Shown here: positions 17,487 through 26,616 of the stretch, piece by piece | Position numbering within the stretch: the first letter of the stretch is position 1 | How the letters are laid out: every line of letters begins with the position of its first letter | Assembly (NCBI GenBank): GCA_039028975.1 | Contig: JBCCHB010000016.1 | Coordinates: forward strand, 1 to 64,000 | Source: JAHBNG01 sp039028975 | Lineage (GTDB): Bacteria; Chloroflexota; Anaerolineae; Caldilineales; Caldilineaceae | Direction of reading: 5' to 3' | DNA length: 64,000 nucleotides | Notes under the pieces: generated by a model | Database searches by the model: none | What the model was told of the DNA's origin: nothing | What the model saw: only the letters and a program-made list of their open reading frames with translations | Position numbers and translations under genes: made by a program

Positions 17487-19130
17487 ATGAAGACACCTTC
17501 TCGGCTTTACTTTTTTATGACGGCTTTGCTTGTATTTGGACTGTTCCTCGCTGCATGCGCCGCGCCTGTTCCTACTGATAGCGCAGATACAAGCGCCCCA
17601 GCTCCCGATAGTGACTCTAGTATGGACGGCGGCTCAGAACTGATTGTCATTGCGATTTCGGAAGATACCGCTTCTCTTGACCCCGCCCGGGCCTTTGAGA
17701 CCCTTCCTTCAATTGTGCATAAGGCCGCTTATCAGACCCTGGTTACCTTCCCAGCAGATTCGGTAGAGGCTGTCGTGCCGGATTTGGCCGCCTCGTGGGA
17801 GATCTCTGAGGATGGGACCGTATATACATTCGCATTAGACAGCACGGCAACCTTTTCCAACGGCGATCCAGTTACTGCCCAGGATGTGGTCTTCTCCTTT
17901 GACCGCCTGAAAAATATTACAGGCAACCCTTCATTCTTGGCTGAGACAGTTGCATCAGTCGAAGCAACTGATGAAGCAACTGTGGTCGTTAGCCTGACCC
18001 AGCCAGATCCGTCGATTCTGGCCAAAATGGTCTTTGGAGCCTTTAGCGTAGTCAACCAATCTGAGGTAGAAGCCAATGGTGGCACTTCAGGTGAAGACGC
18101 GGCGGAGGCAGACGAAGCAGAAGAGTGGCTCAATAGTAGCTCGGCTGGTAGTGGCCCTTATATACTTGAGAGTTGGGAGCCAGGTGTAGAAACTGTCTTG
18201 GTTCGCAATGAGAATTACTGGGGCGAACCGGCCCATACTGAACGCATTATTTTCCGCAACATTCCCGAAGCAGCCACCCAGAAGATCCAGCTTGAGGCGG
18301 GTGACATTGACATAGCCTTTGACCTGAGTACAGATCAGGTACCCTCTCTTGAAAGCAACCCAGACATACACGTCTTCCAAGGCTTGAGCGATACATTGGT
18401 CTTCATCAAGGGCAATCAGGATCCGGAGATCGGTGGCCCCGCCAGCGACCCGCTGGTAATGCAGGCTGTCCGCTATGCGCTCGATTACGAAGGTATACGC
18501 CTGCTCGCTGGTGGTGACACGGTGACGCCTCAGTCCATGTTACCAGTCGGTTTCTTGGGTGCATATGAACCCAATGCTGGCATCGCTAGAGATACGGAAA
18601 AAGCTGCCTCCCTGTTGGCCGAGGCTGGGTATGGTGATGGGTTGGATATTGAGCTAGCCTATCCCGACTTTACCTTTGCTGGCATCAACTTTGGTACGTA
18701 TGCCCAGAAGGTACAGGCCGATCTCAACGAGGCAGGCTTTAATGTGACTTTGGCTCCTGCTGAGATTGGTGTTGCGTTGGAGGCCTACCGCCAAGGGACC
18801 GAGCCCTTTGGCCTCTGGCTCTGGCTACCCGACTATCGGGACTCGCTGGACTATGTTGAGTTTCTACCTGAAGGCGTGGTCGGCAAGCGCGTCAACTGGA
18901 CGGATGACAATGCCGATGAAACCATCCTGGCCTTGCGCGACGCCCTGAAAGTTGAAACGGATGATTCGGTACGATCAGGGATGTTTGGCGAGATGCAGGA
19001 TTACCTCATGGAGCAAGGCCCATTTGCCCCCCTCATGCAACCCGGCCTCCAGATTGGGCTCCGAACAGACATAGACGGGTTTGTTTACAATCCTCAGTGG
19101 AGAGTAGACGTGTCTTTACTCAACAAATAA
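17487..19130 (+). CDS. ABC transporter substrate-binding lipoprotein (family 5, peptide/nickel type)
   Basis: 547 residues with AAGGAG before the ATG. A lipoprotein signal (FFMTALLVFGLFLAAC) puts the lipidated Cys near residue 24, followed by a Ser/Asp/Ala linker. The body is a typical solute-binding family 5 protein: DTASLDPARAFETLPSIVHK near the start, then YTFALDSTATFSNGDPVTAQ and DVVFSFDRLK. It would bind oligopeptides or a similar solute outside the membrane and deliver it to the permeases at 19244 and 20271. A stable hairpin between this gene and the permeases probably keeps its mRNA level higher. A 50-residue acidic insert (about 190-215) is seen. Ligand not predictable. Confidence 0.9.
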   Translation: MKTPSRLYFFMTALLVFGLFLAACAAPVPTDSADTSAPAPDSDSSMDGGSELIVIAISEDTASLDPARAFETLPSIVHKAAYQTLVTFPADSVEAVVPDLAASWEISEDGTVYTFALDSTATFSNGDPVTAQDVVFSFDRLKNITGNPSFLAETVASVEATDEATVVVSLTQPDPSILAKMVFGAFSVVNQSEVEANGGTSGEDAAEADEAEEWLNSSSAGSGPYILESWEPGVETVLVRNENYWGEPAHTERIIFRNIPEAATQKIQLEAGDIDIAFDLSTDQVPSLESNPDIHVFQGLSDTLVFIKGNQDPEIGGPASDPLVMQAVRYALDYEGIRLLAGGDTVTPQSMLPVGFLGAYEPNAGIARDTEKAASLLAEAGYGDGLDIELAYPDFTFAGINFGTYAQKVQADLNEAGFNVTLAPAEIGVALEAYRQGTEPFGLWLWLPDYRDSLDYVEFLPEGVVGKRVNWTDDNADETILALRDALKVETDDSVRSGMFGEMQDYLMEQGPFAPLMQPGLQIGLRTDIDGFVYNPQWRVDVSLLNK

Positions 19131-19166
19131 ACAATGAAAATAAACGCTGACAGATAGTGTGGGGAT

Positions 19167-19217
19167 GAATAAGATGATTGAGATAATCCGCTATTCGACA
19201 TCTCAATCATCTTATTC
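19167..19217 (+). promoter_or_regulatory. Perfect 18-bp intercistronic hairpin
   Basis: GAATAAGATGATTGAGAT at 19167-19184 pairs without mismatch to 19200-19217; the loop is 15 bases. There is no T-run. Placed between the binding-protein gene and the permease genes, it likely acts as partial terminator or 3' end stabiliser, a common way to make more binding protein than permease. Confidence 0.8.
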
Positions 19218-19243
19218 GCACTGTCATCTCAACCATCTTACCT

Positions 19244-20263
19244 ATGCCTCTTTACCGCTACATTGCTCGACGCCTCATTCTAACCGTCCCTCTTCTCATT
19301 GGGGTAACGTTGATTGCGTTTACCATTTCCCATGCTGTGCCAGGCGATCCAATTGTGGCTAACTTGGGACAAAAGGCCATGTCCGATCCAGATATTGTGG
19401 CTGCCTTCGAACGGGAATGGGGGTTGGATAAACCGGTGCCTCAGCAATATCTGATCTATGTGGGGAAGCTGCTACAGGGGGATATGGGTCGATCGATTAA
19501 GAGCCGACGTCCTGTCCTGGATGATCTGCGCTCCTTTCTTCCGGCAACCATTGAGCTGGCTACGGCGTCGGTTATTTTTGGCGTCCTAACAGGGATGGCA
19601 TTGGGGATCCTATCGGCCTTGTGGCGAAATAGCTGGCTAGACCATGTAGCACGATTGGTTTCGCTGCTGGGTGTGAGTGTACCAGTCTTTTGGCTGGCGC
19701 TGTTGGCATTGTTTGTCCTCTATTCCCGGCTAGGCTGGTTCCCTGGGCCAGGGAGAATTGACGTTGGATTAGAGATGCCACCAAGGATAACGGGTTTGCT
19801 GACTGTAGACTCTGCATTGACCGGTAATTGGGCCATCTTTGGCAACGCACTCTCCCATCTGATTCTACCTGCTTTGGTCCTGGGTTCCTACACAACCGGA
19901 CTGATTACCAGGGTAACCCGTTCTGCCATGTTGGAAGTACTCGGTGAGGACTATATCCGTACGGCTCGGGCCAAGGGGCTTCAGGATCGGACAACCCTGA
20001 TTCGCCATTCTCTGCGCAACGCACTGATTCCAGTGCTCACGGTTATCGGCTTCTCCTACGGCAACCTGTTGGCTGGAACTGTTCTAACCGAAAGCATCTT
20101 TGCTTGGCCAGGCATTGGACAGTATGCCTATCGGGCGTCAACATCGTTGGACTTCCCCGCAATTATGGGGGTTAGTTTGGTGATAGCACTGATCTTTATT
20201 ATAGTGAACTTGGTCGTGGACGTGCTCTACTTTTTGGCGGATCCCAGGCTACGAGTCAGTTAG
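19244..20263 (+). CDS. ABC transporter permease, DppB/OppB type
   Basis: 339 residues. Begins YRYIARRLILTVPLLIGVTL, the usual first helix of this family, and carries the EAA loop (DYIRTARAKGLQDRTTLIRH) and the final ESIFAWPGIGQYAYRA. Six membrane segments are apparent. The start fits the family, although no ribosome binding site is visible before it. Pairs with the 20271 permease, eight bases downstream. Together with the binding protein it forms a peptide-type importer, but the two ATPases normally encoded with it (DppD/F) are not in the window. Confidence 0.9.
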   Translation: MPLYRYIARRLILTVPLLIGVTLIAFTISHAVPGDPIVANLGQKAMSDPDIVAAFEREWGLDKPVPQQYLIYVGKLLQGDMGRSIKSRRPVLDDLRSFLPATIELATASVIFGVLTGMALGILSALWRNSWLDHVARLVSLLGVSVPVFWLALLALFVLYSRLGWFPGPGRIDVGLEMPPRITGLLTVDSALTGNWAIFGNALSHLILPALVLGSYTTGLITRVTRSAMLEVLGEDYIRTARAKGLQDRTTLIRHSLRNALIPVLTVIGFSYGNLLAGTVLTESIFAWPGIGQYAYRASTSLDFPAIMGVSLVIALIFIIVNLVVDVLYFLADPRLRVS

Positions 20264-20270
20264 TCCCGTA

Positions 20271-21113
20271 ATGCAATTCATATCACAGCTCCGTCGCTTT
20301 TTGCGCGCCAATCCATTAGCCTTAGCCGGTATCGTCTTCTTCATACTCTGGGTAGTCGTCAGCGTGATTGCTCCCCAGATCGCGCCCTATGAGCCGCTTC
20401 AGCAAGATATTGTAAATCGTTTACAGGGGCCAAGCGCAGACCATTTCTTTGGAACTGATCAACTGGGGCGAGACATTTTAAGCCGAGTACTCTATGGTGG
20501 ACGGCTCTCCTTGCCCGCGGGCGTAGCTGTAGTCATTGTAGCAGGTCTTATCGGAACAATTATCGGTGCTCTCGCTGGCTTCATCGGTGGCTGGTTTGAA
20601 GAGCTGATCATGCGGTTGACCGAAATCTTCATGGCCTTCCCTACGATTATCCTGGCTATGGCTGTCGCGGCGGCGCTGGGGCCAAGCCTCATCAACGCTA
20701 TTGTGGCTATGGTGGTGGTCTGGTGGCCCAACTATGCTAGGGTGGTACGTTCATTGGTCCTTGGGGTGAAATCCCAGGAGTATGTGGAAGCGGCGACTGC
20801 AACAGGCGTTCCTCGAGGCCGTATCCTTTGGCGAACCATTCTGCCCAACTGTTTGGCTCCGGCCGTTGTACTAGCAACCATCGATTTGGGCAACGCGATT
20901 CTCGTATTTGCTGGGCTTAGCTTTTTGGGATTGGGGCCAGAGCCATCTTCACCCGAATGGGGACGCATGATTGCTGATGGAATCGAATTTTTTGATCAGT
21001 GGTGGATGGCTGCATTTCCTGGATTGGCCATCTTTAGCGTAGTGATTAGCTTTAACTTTATTGGAGACGGGATCCGAGATGCCTTGGACCCACGACTACG
21101 CAAACAACTGTAA
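20271..21113 (+). CDS. ABC transporter permease, DppC/OppC type
   Basis: 280 residues. The N-terminal segment (FLRANPLALAGIVFFILWVV) and the motif FFGTDQLGRDILSRVLYGGR are hallmarks of DppC. The EAA loop reads EAATATGVPRGRILWRTILP. Usual length for the family. No clear ribosome binding site; probably translated by coupling with the upstream permease. Second inner-membrane subunit of the importer. Confidence 0.9.
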   Translation: MQFISQLRRFLRANPLALAGIVFFILWVVVSVIAPQIAPYEPLQQDIVNRLQGPSADHFFGTDQLGRDILSRVLYGGRLSLPAGVAVVIVAGLIGTIIGALAGFIGGWFEELIMRLTEIFMAFPTIILAMAVAAALGPSLINAIVAMVVVWWPNYARVVRSLVLGVKSQEYVEAATATGVPRGRILWRTILPNCLAPAVVLATIDLGNAILVFAGLSFLGLGPEPSSPEWGRMIADGIEFFDQWWMAAFPGLAIFSVVISFNFIGDGIRDALDPRLRKQL

Positions 21114-21180
21114 ACCCTCTGCAACCCCACAACCTAGTAACTCGATTACCCACTAACCAGGAACCAGGAGCAACTATTCG

Positions 21181-22341
21181 ATGACAAACCTCCAGATTAA
21201 CTACTCCGCTCGTCTTCAAACTGTTCAGGCTAGCATGGCCAGCCAAGGAATTGACCTGCTCTTTCTCTCCCGTTCGGCCAATCTTCACTATGTGACTGGC
21301 ATTCCCCGAGATGAACCCAATTTTGGCAACACCATCTATCCTGGTGAGTGGCTCACTGGTGCCTGGATTCCGCAAAGTGGCGTTCCGGTTCTGACCCTGC
21401 CACGCATGCTTGCCCAGTTTCATATGGGTAACGTGGATGGCTATGATGTTCGTATCCTGCCCGATGCGGGTGACCCACTGGATATGGTACGGGATGTGCT
21501 GTCTAGCCTTCGGATAAACAATTCTGATTCTACTCATGTGGCCGTAGAAGATCGGAGCTGGGCCGAACTCTTGCTTAACCTGAGGAAAGCCTTGCCTGAC
21601 GTGACCATGAGTCTAGCCTCTAAGATTCTAATGCCTCTACGAGTGACCAAAGACGAAGACGAAATTGCCATCATGAAGAAGGCCGGCGAAATTACCGAGC
21701 TGGCATTTGCGGCCACGCTACCCAAACTTCGTCACGGCATGACCAATTTAGATCTGATCTCAGAAGTGCAGTACCAGCTCAAGAAACATGGTGCCCAAAC
21801 CGATTCATTTGTGACCTCTTTTTACAATATGGGTCCGAATTACCCCTTTGATTTCAAGAATCGAGAGGAGGTCTTACAAGTTCCGTTGGTGCCACCGGTC
21901 GCCGTCTCCTATGACATGGGGGGAGTCTATGAGGGCTACTGCTATGATTATGGCCGCTCTATCTTCTTTGGCGAACCCACTGACGAGTATCGTCGTGTCC
22001 ATGAACTGGTTATGGGTGCCCAGGCTGCAGGCATCGCCGCGCTCAAGATAGGCAACACGTGTGAAGAGGCTGACGCAGCCGCACGAACGGTGATTGAAGA
22101 AGGTGGCTATGGTGATGCCTTTATGCATCGGCTGGGCCATGCCATAGGAATGGACGTCCACGAAACGCCCTTTCTGACTGCTGGGGACACGACTACGCTC
22201 CAAGAAGGCATGTGCTTTACGGCAGAGCCAAGTATCTTCATTCCCCATAAGCTGGGCTGTCGCGTCGAGGATGTGGTCGTTGTTCGGCAGGGCGCTGGCG
22301 AGAAGCTGACTGATGGATACAAAACGCTACATGTAATCTAA
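21181..22341 (+). CDS. M24 family metallopeptidase (Xaa-Pro dipeptidase-like)
   Basis: 386 residues with AGGAG upstream. An N-terminal creatinase-like domain (about 1-160) is followed by the pita-bread catalytic domain with all five metal ligands: SYDMGGVYEGYCYDYGR (two Asp), MHRLGHAIGMDVHE (His), CFTAEPS (Glu) and RVEDVVVV (Glu). It would cleave peptides with proline at the second position, or act as a related C-N hydrolase. It follows the importer permease by 67 bases and precedes the sulfatase by 11, so it is likely part of the same unit and may process the imported compound. Cytoplasmic. Confidence 0.88.
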   Translation: MTNLQINYSARLQTVQASMASQGIDLLFLSRSANLHYVTGIPRDEPNFGNTIYPGEWLTGAWIPQSGVPVLTLPRMLAQFHMGNVDGYDVRILPDAGDPLDMVRDVLSSLRINNSDSTHVAVEDRSWAELLLNLRKALPDVTMSLASKILMPLRVTKDEDEIAIMKKAGEITELAFAATLPKLRHGMTNLDLISEVQYQLKKHGAQTDSFVTSFYNMGPNYPFDFKNREEVLQVPLVPPVAVSYDMGGVYEGYCYDYGRSIFFGEPTDEYRRVHELVMGAQAAGIAALKIGNTCEEADAAARTVIEEGGYGDAFMHRLGHAIGMDVHETPFLTAGDTTTLQEGMCFTAEPSIFIPHKLGCRVEDVVVVRQGAGEKLTDGYKTLHVI

Positions 22342-22352
22342 AAGGAGCCAAA

Positions 22353-23780
22353 ATGAGTTTGGAAAAACGCCCCAATATCCTCTTTGTCTTTTCTGATCAA
22401 CAACGCTATAGCGCGCTGGGTGCCAACGGCAATTCGATTGTCCAAACGCCGGCCATCGATCAACTCGCCTCAGAGGGAATGGTCTGTGACAATATGTTCT
22501 CCAATCATCCGTTGTGTTCACCCTATCGAGCAATTTTGCTTACGGGTCGCTATGCTTGGCAGAATGGTGTGATTGATAATGAATATAGCCCACGGCGGGA
22601 TATCCCTACCTTGCCAGGTACCTTACGCAGGCATGGCTATGGCACTGGGCATGTAGGCACATTCCATCTGGGTAGGGCACCCTACGCTGAGGCAGATCGC
22701 TACGGACTCGATTATTTAGCGGCTCTGGATGTCAATGGCGGAGCTGGCTTTTTCGATCGCAGCTACCACGAGAATGAGTCGGACCCAACTTTCTTTGAGG
22801 GGTGGGCACCCGCCGCGGAGACGGAGCTGGCCATTCGCTTTATGGAACAGCACCTAGATGCCCGTCCAGATGATCCTTTTGCTCTCTTCGTCTCGTGGCG
22901 ACCACCCCACTGGCCTTATCCTCAATATCCTGAAGAATATGGTATCTACGATCCCGCTAATATGGATGTGCCAGCCAATGTGCCGGAGCAGATGGTCGAC
23001 TTTGCTCGACGAGAATTAGCTGACTACTATGGCTGCTGCACCGGGCTTGATGCTCAAATGGCGCGTCTTGTAGAAGCGTTGGAGCGACTCGGTCTCAGCG
23101 ACAACACCATCGTCTGCTATACGTCTGACCACGGTGATCACCTCTCCAGCCACGGCTATGGCAAACCCTTCGACCATTGGTTACATGAAAGTATGCGGGC
23201 CTCTAAAGCTACCCCCTATGAAGAGTCTATCCATGTTCCCATGGTTGTTCGCTGGCCTGGCGTTACGCCATCTGGCACTCGCAGCGATGCCTTCATGGGG
23301 GCTATTGATCTCGTGCCAACATTACTCGGCGCCTGTGGCGTTGCCCTGCCCGATGGGCTGCAGGGGCGGGATCTCTCTGCCGTCTGGAAAGGCGGAGAGG
23401 CTCCCTCTGATACTGAGAAGACACCAGGTGGAACCGAGTCGGTCTACTTACAAAATATGGCCCACGGCTGGCCCAACCGAGATGGCTGGGTAGGTAGGTG
23501 GCGGGGTGTGCGCACTCAGGAGTGGACCTATGCTCGCTGGTTTGGGAATGAACGAGGCCCCTGGCTCTTTGATCGGGTGAATGATCCGCTAGAGATGGTC
23601 AACCTAGCCAATTCAGCCGAAGCCCGCCCTGCTTTGGATGAGATGGAGGCGCGGCTTCATCGTTGGATGGAAGCCACCCATGATCCCTTTGAGTATGGAA
23701 GGCGGGGTCCGCGCGGTTTTCTGGAACTGGGACAAGAGTTTGCGGATCCAGAGAAATATCCCGGGTGGGGTGTAGCGTGA
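22353..23780 (+). CDS. Type I sulfatase
   Basis: 475 residues with AAGGAG before the ATG. The start RPNILFVFSDQQRYSALG holds the first metal Asp15; Cys55 in CSPYRAILLTGR is the formylglycine-forming residue of type I sulfatases (CxPxR followed by TGR). A second metal site reads CYTSDHGDHLSSHG. No signal peptide, so it acts in the cytoplasm, where it would hydrolyse a sulfate ester (or phosphonate ester) of a small compound after uptake. It needs a formylglycine-generating enzyme, not present in this window. Last gene of the importer/peptidase unit by spacing. Confidence 0.9.
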   Translation: MSLEKRPNILFVFSDQQRYSALGANGNSIVQTPAIDQLASEGMVCDNMFSNHPLCSPYRAILLTGRYAWQNGVIDNEYSPRRDIPTLPGTLRRHGYGTGHVGTFHLGRAPYAEADRYGLDYLAALDVNGGAGFFDRSYHENESDPTFFEGWAPAAETELAIRFMEQHLDARPDDPFALFVSWRPPHWPYPQYPEEYGIYDPANMDVPANVPEQMVDFARRELADYYGCCTGLDAQMARLVEALERLGLSDNTIVCYTSDHGDHLSSHGYGKPFDHWLHESMRASKATPYEESIHVPMVVRWPGVTPSGTRSDAFMGAIDLVPTLLGACGVALPDGLQGRDLSAVWKGGEAPSDTEKTPGGTESVYLQNMAHGWPNRDGWVGRWRGVRTQEWTYARWFGNERGPWLFDRVNDPLEMVNLANSAEARPALDEMEARLHRWMEATHDPFEYGRRGPRGFLELGQEFADPEKYPGWGVA

Positions 23781-23936
23781 GCTCGTCTCCTAATTTCGTC
23801 TTCATAATATCCATATGACCAGTACACCTCTGGAATATGACTTTTGGCACATTACAACGAGATCCTTCAGCAGTATGATAGTGCCAGAACTATTCAACAA
23901 AGTACGGCATACCCAGCTCTACAAAAAGGGGAACTC

Positions 23937-24941
23937 ATGCAACCGATTGTCCAAACGCACAATTTAACCAAGCGTTTTCGGCGAGCCGATGGTGAAACAG
24001 TGGACGCAGTTAAGCACGTCAATCTGACCATTCAGCAGGGGGAGATCTTCAGTCTACTTGGCCCTAATGGTGCTGGAAAAACCACCACCATCTCGATGAT
24101 TAGTGGTTTAACCGAGCCGACGGAGGGAGATGCCACCATTGGTGGTTATTCGATCATTAAGCAACCCATTGAAGCCAAGAAACTCATGGGGTTTATTCCC
24201 CAAGAGATTGCGCTCTACCCTGAATTGAGTGCTCGCCAGAACCTCATTTTCTTCGGCAAGATGTACGGCATGAGCGGCACCGACCTCAACAAGCGGGTCG
24301 ATGAAGTGCTGGAATTTATCGACCTGACCGACCGCCAGAAAGACCGTATTGATACCTACTCAGGCGGTATGAAGCGTCGAGTTAACATTGGGGTAGGACT
24401 GCTTCATCACCCTCAGCTTGTTTATATGGACGAGCCAACGGTAGGTATTGATCCTCAAAGCCGCCGCCGCATTTTAGATACAGTAAAGCAACTGCGGGAT
24501 GAGTACAAAATGACCGTTCTCTACACGACTCACCTCATGGAAGAGGCCCAGGAACTGAGTGATCGGGTTGGCATCATCGACCACGGTGAGATTATTGCCT
24601 TGGGTACCCAGCACGAGCTAACCCAACGAGTCGGTGAAGAAGATCGACTAGAATTTTTGATTGGTGAACAGGATGTCTCGGATGAGTTGCTGGCTAATCT
24701 TCAGTCCCAAGTATCCAACGTCTCCCATGTCACCTTCGATCCATCTGAACAGGCCGCGGAGGGAAGCAGCGAATCATTGCCAGGACGACTTACAGCCTTC
24801 GCTAAAGCTGGTCGCACGGCACTCCCAGAACTGATCCAAGCATTGAGCGATAGTGGGATTGTTATCCAATCTGTTCAGGTAAAGGAGCCAGATCTGGAGG
24901 CGGTTTTCTTAGCCTTGACGGGTCGAGCATTGAGAGATTGA
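23937..24941 (+). CDS. ABC exporter ATPase (ABC-2 type)
   Basis: 334 residues from the ATG at 23937, chosen for AAAGGGG upstream and because family homology starts at once (IVQTHNLTKRFRRADGETVD). Walker A is LLGPNGAGKTTT, the signature is YSGGMKRRVNIG, Walker B is LVYMDEPTVGID, and the switch His is in YTTHLMEEAQ. The C-terminal extension of about 90 residues is typical of DrrA/NatA-like exporters. It powers the two ABC-2 permeases that follow (gaps of 10 and 9 bases). Substrate (drug, lipid or peptide) not predictable. The 156-base gap upstream of the gene after the sulfatase suggests its own promoter. Confidence 0.9.
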   Translation: MQPIVQTHNLTKRFRRADGETVDAVKHVNLTIQQGEIFSLLGPNGAGKTTTISMISGLTEPTEGDATIGGYSIIKQPIEAKKLMGFIPQEIALYPELSARQNLIFFGKMYGMSGTDLNKRVDEVLEFIDLTDRQKDRIDTYSGGMKRRVNIGVGLLHHPQLVYMDEPTVGIDPQSRRRILDTVKQLRDEYKMTVLYTTHLMEEAQELSDRVGIIDHGEIIALGTQHELTQRVGEEDRLEFLIGEQDVSDELLANLQSQVSNVSHVTFDPSEQAAEGSSESLPGRLTAFAKAGRTALPELIQALSDSGIVIQSVQVKEPDLEAVFLALTGRALRD

Positions 24942-24951
24942 GGAGGAACTG

Positions 24952-26607
24952 ATGTCTAAAATATTGACCTTTGCATGGAAAGAGCTTTATACGACCTTTC
25001 GAGATCGTAACCTCATCCTCATCATGTTCCTTACACCGATTATCTTGTCCACCATCATGGGGCTAGCCTTCGGTGGGTTGGGTAGCGACTCTGATTCATC
25101 GGCCTTTTCCGACATTCCTATTGCCATTGTCAACCTGGATGAAGGCTTTAATTTTGGCGAAAATATCCCAACTGAAGATGGCCAGCCCCCTACTTTGAAC
25201 GATCTCGAATTTGAACTGAATGGCGAAACTGTCAATGTTGGCGAACTCTTTCTTCAGAATGAGAATCTAGATGTGGAAGAGACGGATCTGGCAGCAGGGA
25301 ACGCATCCTTCAACTTTGGTGAACAACTAACGAATATTCTCCTCTCAGAGGCAGTAACGGCCACCGAAAATAGCACAGATACCACTGCTGAGACTAGCAC
25401 GGTAACGGCCTTTAATCTGGATGATTTGAACTGTCCTCTTGTGGAAGATACCCCAGAGGAGGAGAGTCCCTTTGGCTTTGAAGGTACCCTTGCTGACCTG
25501 TTTGATGCAGAGGTCCTGACCGATCTCGAAGCCGCTAGAATCGGCGTAGAGAGGGGCGAATATGTAGCAGCGATCATCATCCCAGCGGCATTTAGCAATG
25601 CACTGTCACCAACGTTCGATTTCGGTGAAGATTCGAGCAGCAGTAGCAGTAACAATGAGAATGATGATGTAGGCAAATCCGCTGGCGTGGTAGAGATCTA
25701 CGCCAATAGTGGACAGTCGATTCAGGCCACTATTGTGCGGGCCGTTGTCCAAGGGATCGTCAACCAATTTGTACGCATCAGCGTTGCCATTGATTCGGTC
25801 TTCATCACCACCATTAATACGGCTGCCAACCAGCTCTTTACAGGTGAATTGGATCTAACTGCACTCAATGTTGCAAGCATTCAAGAGGGGTTTCAGTCGG
25901 TCGATTCATCGATTCTGGAACCACTCGGCTGTCTTCTCTTACCAGATACTGGGAATATCCAGCTTTCACGTCAACCCCTGGACACAGTACAGGAAGGCAG
26001 CGCGTTTGGCTTCATCATGGTGATTCTCGGCTCGGCCCAAGCCATCTTCTTTGCCCTCTTTACGGGCATCTTTGGCATGAACTCAATATACGAGGAGCGC
26101 AGCAACTGGACCCTACAGCGACTCTTTGCTGCACCTATGCCTCGTTTCTATATTCTGATTGGAAAGATGCTGGGCAATATTGTGGTTGTTGCAGCTCAAT
26201 TGGTGGTTCTCTTTATCGCATTTACAGTCATCACCTCTCTGGTAGAAGGTGAGCCCACATTCATTTGGGGAACCAACGTTCCGCTATTGGCTTTAACCAT
26301 TCTTGCCATCAGTCTCTTTGTATCCGGGGTTGGTGTCCTGATTGTAGGGCTAGCAGCCACGCCAGAACAGGTTCAGACCTTTGGTCCCATTGTCTCGGCT
26401 GGACTGGGGGCATTGGGCGGCTCTTTCGGGTTTCGGCTACCACCCCAAGTGGCTGGGATTTCGCCTATTTGGTGGGGTTCGGAAGCTGTAAAGCGGCTGG
26501 CTGCTGGCGACACGAATATCTTGATGCCTTTGGCAATTCTGCTGGGAAGCGGGCTTCTTCTCTTTGCCATTGGCTCAGTCTTCTTCAAACGACGAATGGA
26601 GTTGTAG
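24952..26607 (+). CDS. ABC-2 type permease
   Basis: 551 residues with GAGGAGG before the ATG. A first membrane helix (LILIMFLTPIILSTIMGLAF) is followed by a large extracytoplasmic domain of about 300 residues that is acidic and Ser/Asn-rich (SSSSSNNENDD), and then by five or six C-terminal helices starting with FGFIMVILGSAQAIFFALFT. The segment YEERSNWTLQRLFAAPM is the typical ABC-2 cytoplasmic coupling loop. Works with the 23937 ATPase and the 26617 permease as an exporter heterodimer. The family matches YhgE/Pip or DrrB-like proteins in layout. Confidence 0.85.
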   Translation: MSKILTFAWKELYTTFRDRNLILIMFLTPIILSTIMGLAFGGLGSDSDSSAFSDIPIAIVNLDEGFNFGENIPTEDGQPPTLNDLEFELNGETVNVGELFLQNENLDVEETDLAAGNASFNFGEQLTNILLSEAVTATENSTDTTAETSTVTAFNLDDLNCPLVEDTPEEESPFGFEGTLADLFDAEVLTDLEAARIGVERGEYVAAIIIPAAFSNALSPTFDFGEDSSSSSSNNENDDVGKSAGVVEIYANSGQSIQATIVRAVVQGIVNQFVRISVAIDSVFITTINTAANQLFTGELDLTALNVASIQEGFQSVDSSILEPLGCLLLPDTGNIQLSRQPLDTVQEGSAFGFIMVILGSAQAIFFALFTGIFGMNSIYEERSNWTLQRLFAAPMPRFYILIGKMLGNIVVVAAQLVVLFIAFTVITSLVEGEPTFIWGTNVPLLALTILAISLFVSGVGVLIVGLAATPEQVQTFGPIVSAGLGALGGSFGFRLPPQVAGISPIWWGSEAVKRLAAGDTNILMPLAILLGSGLLLFAIGSVFFKRRMEL

Positions 26608-26616
26608 AAACCAGGG

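Noticed and set aside
23844..23936. 31-codon N-terminal extension of the exporter ATPase
   Set aside because: AAAGGGG precedes the ATG at 23937 and ATPase homology starts there.
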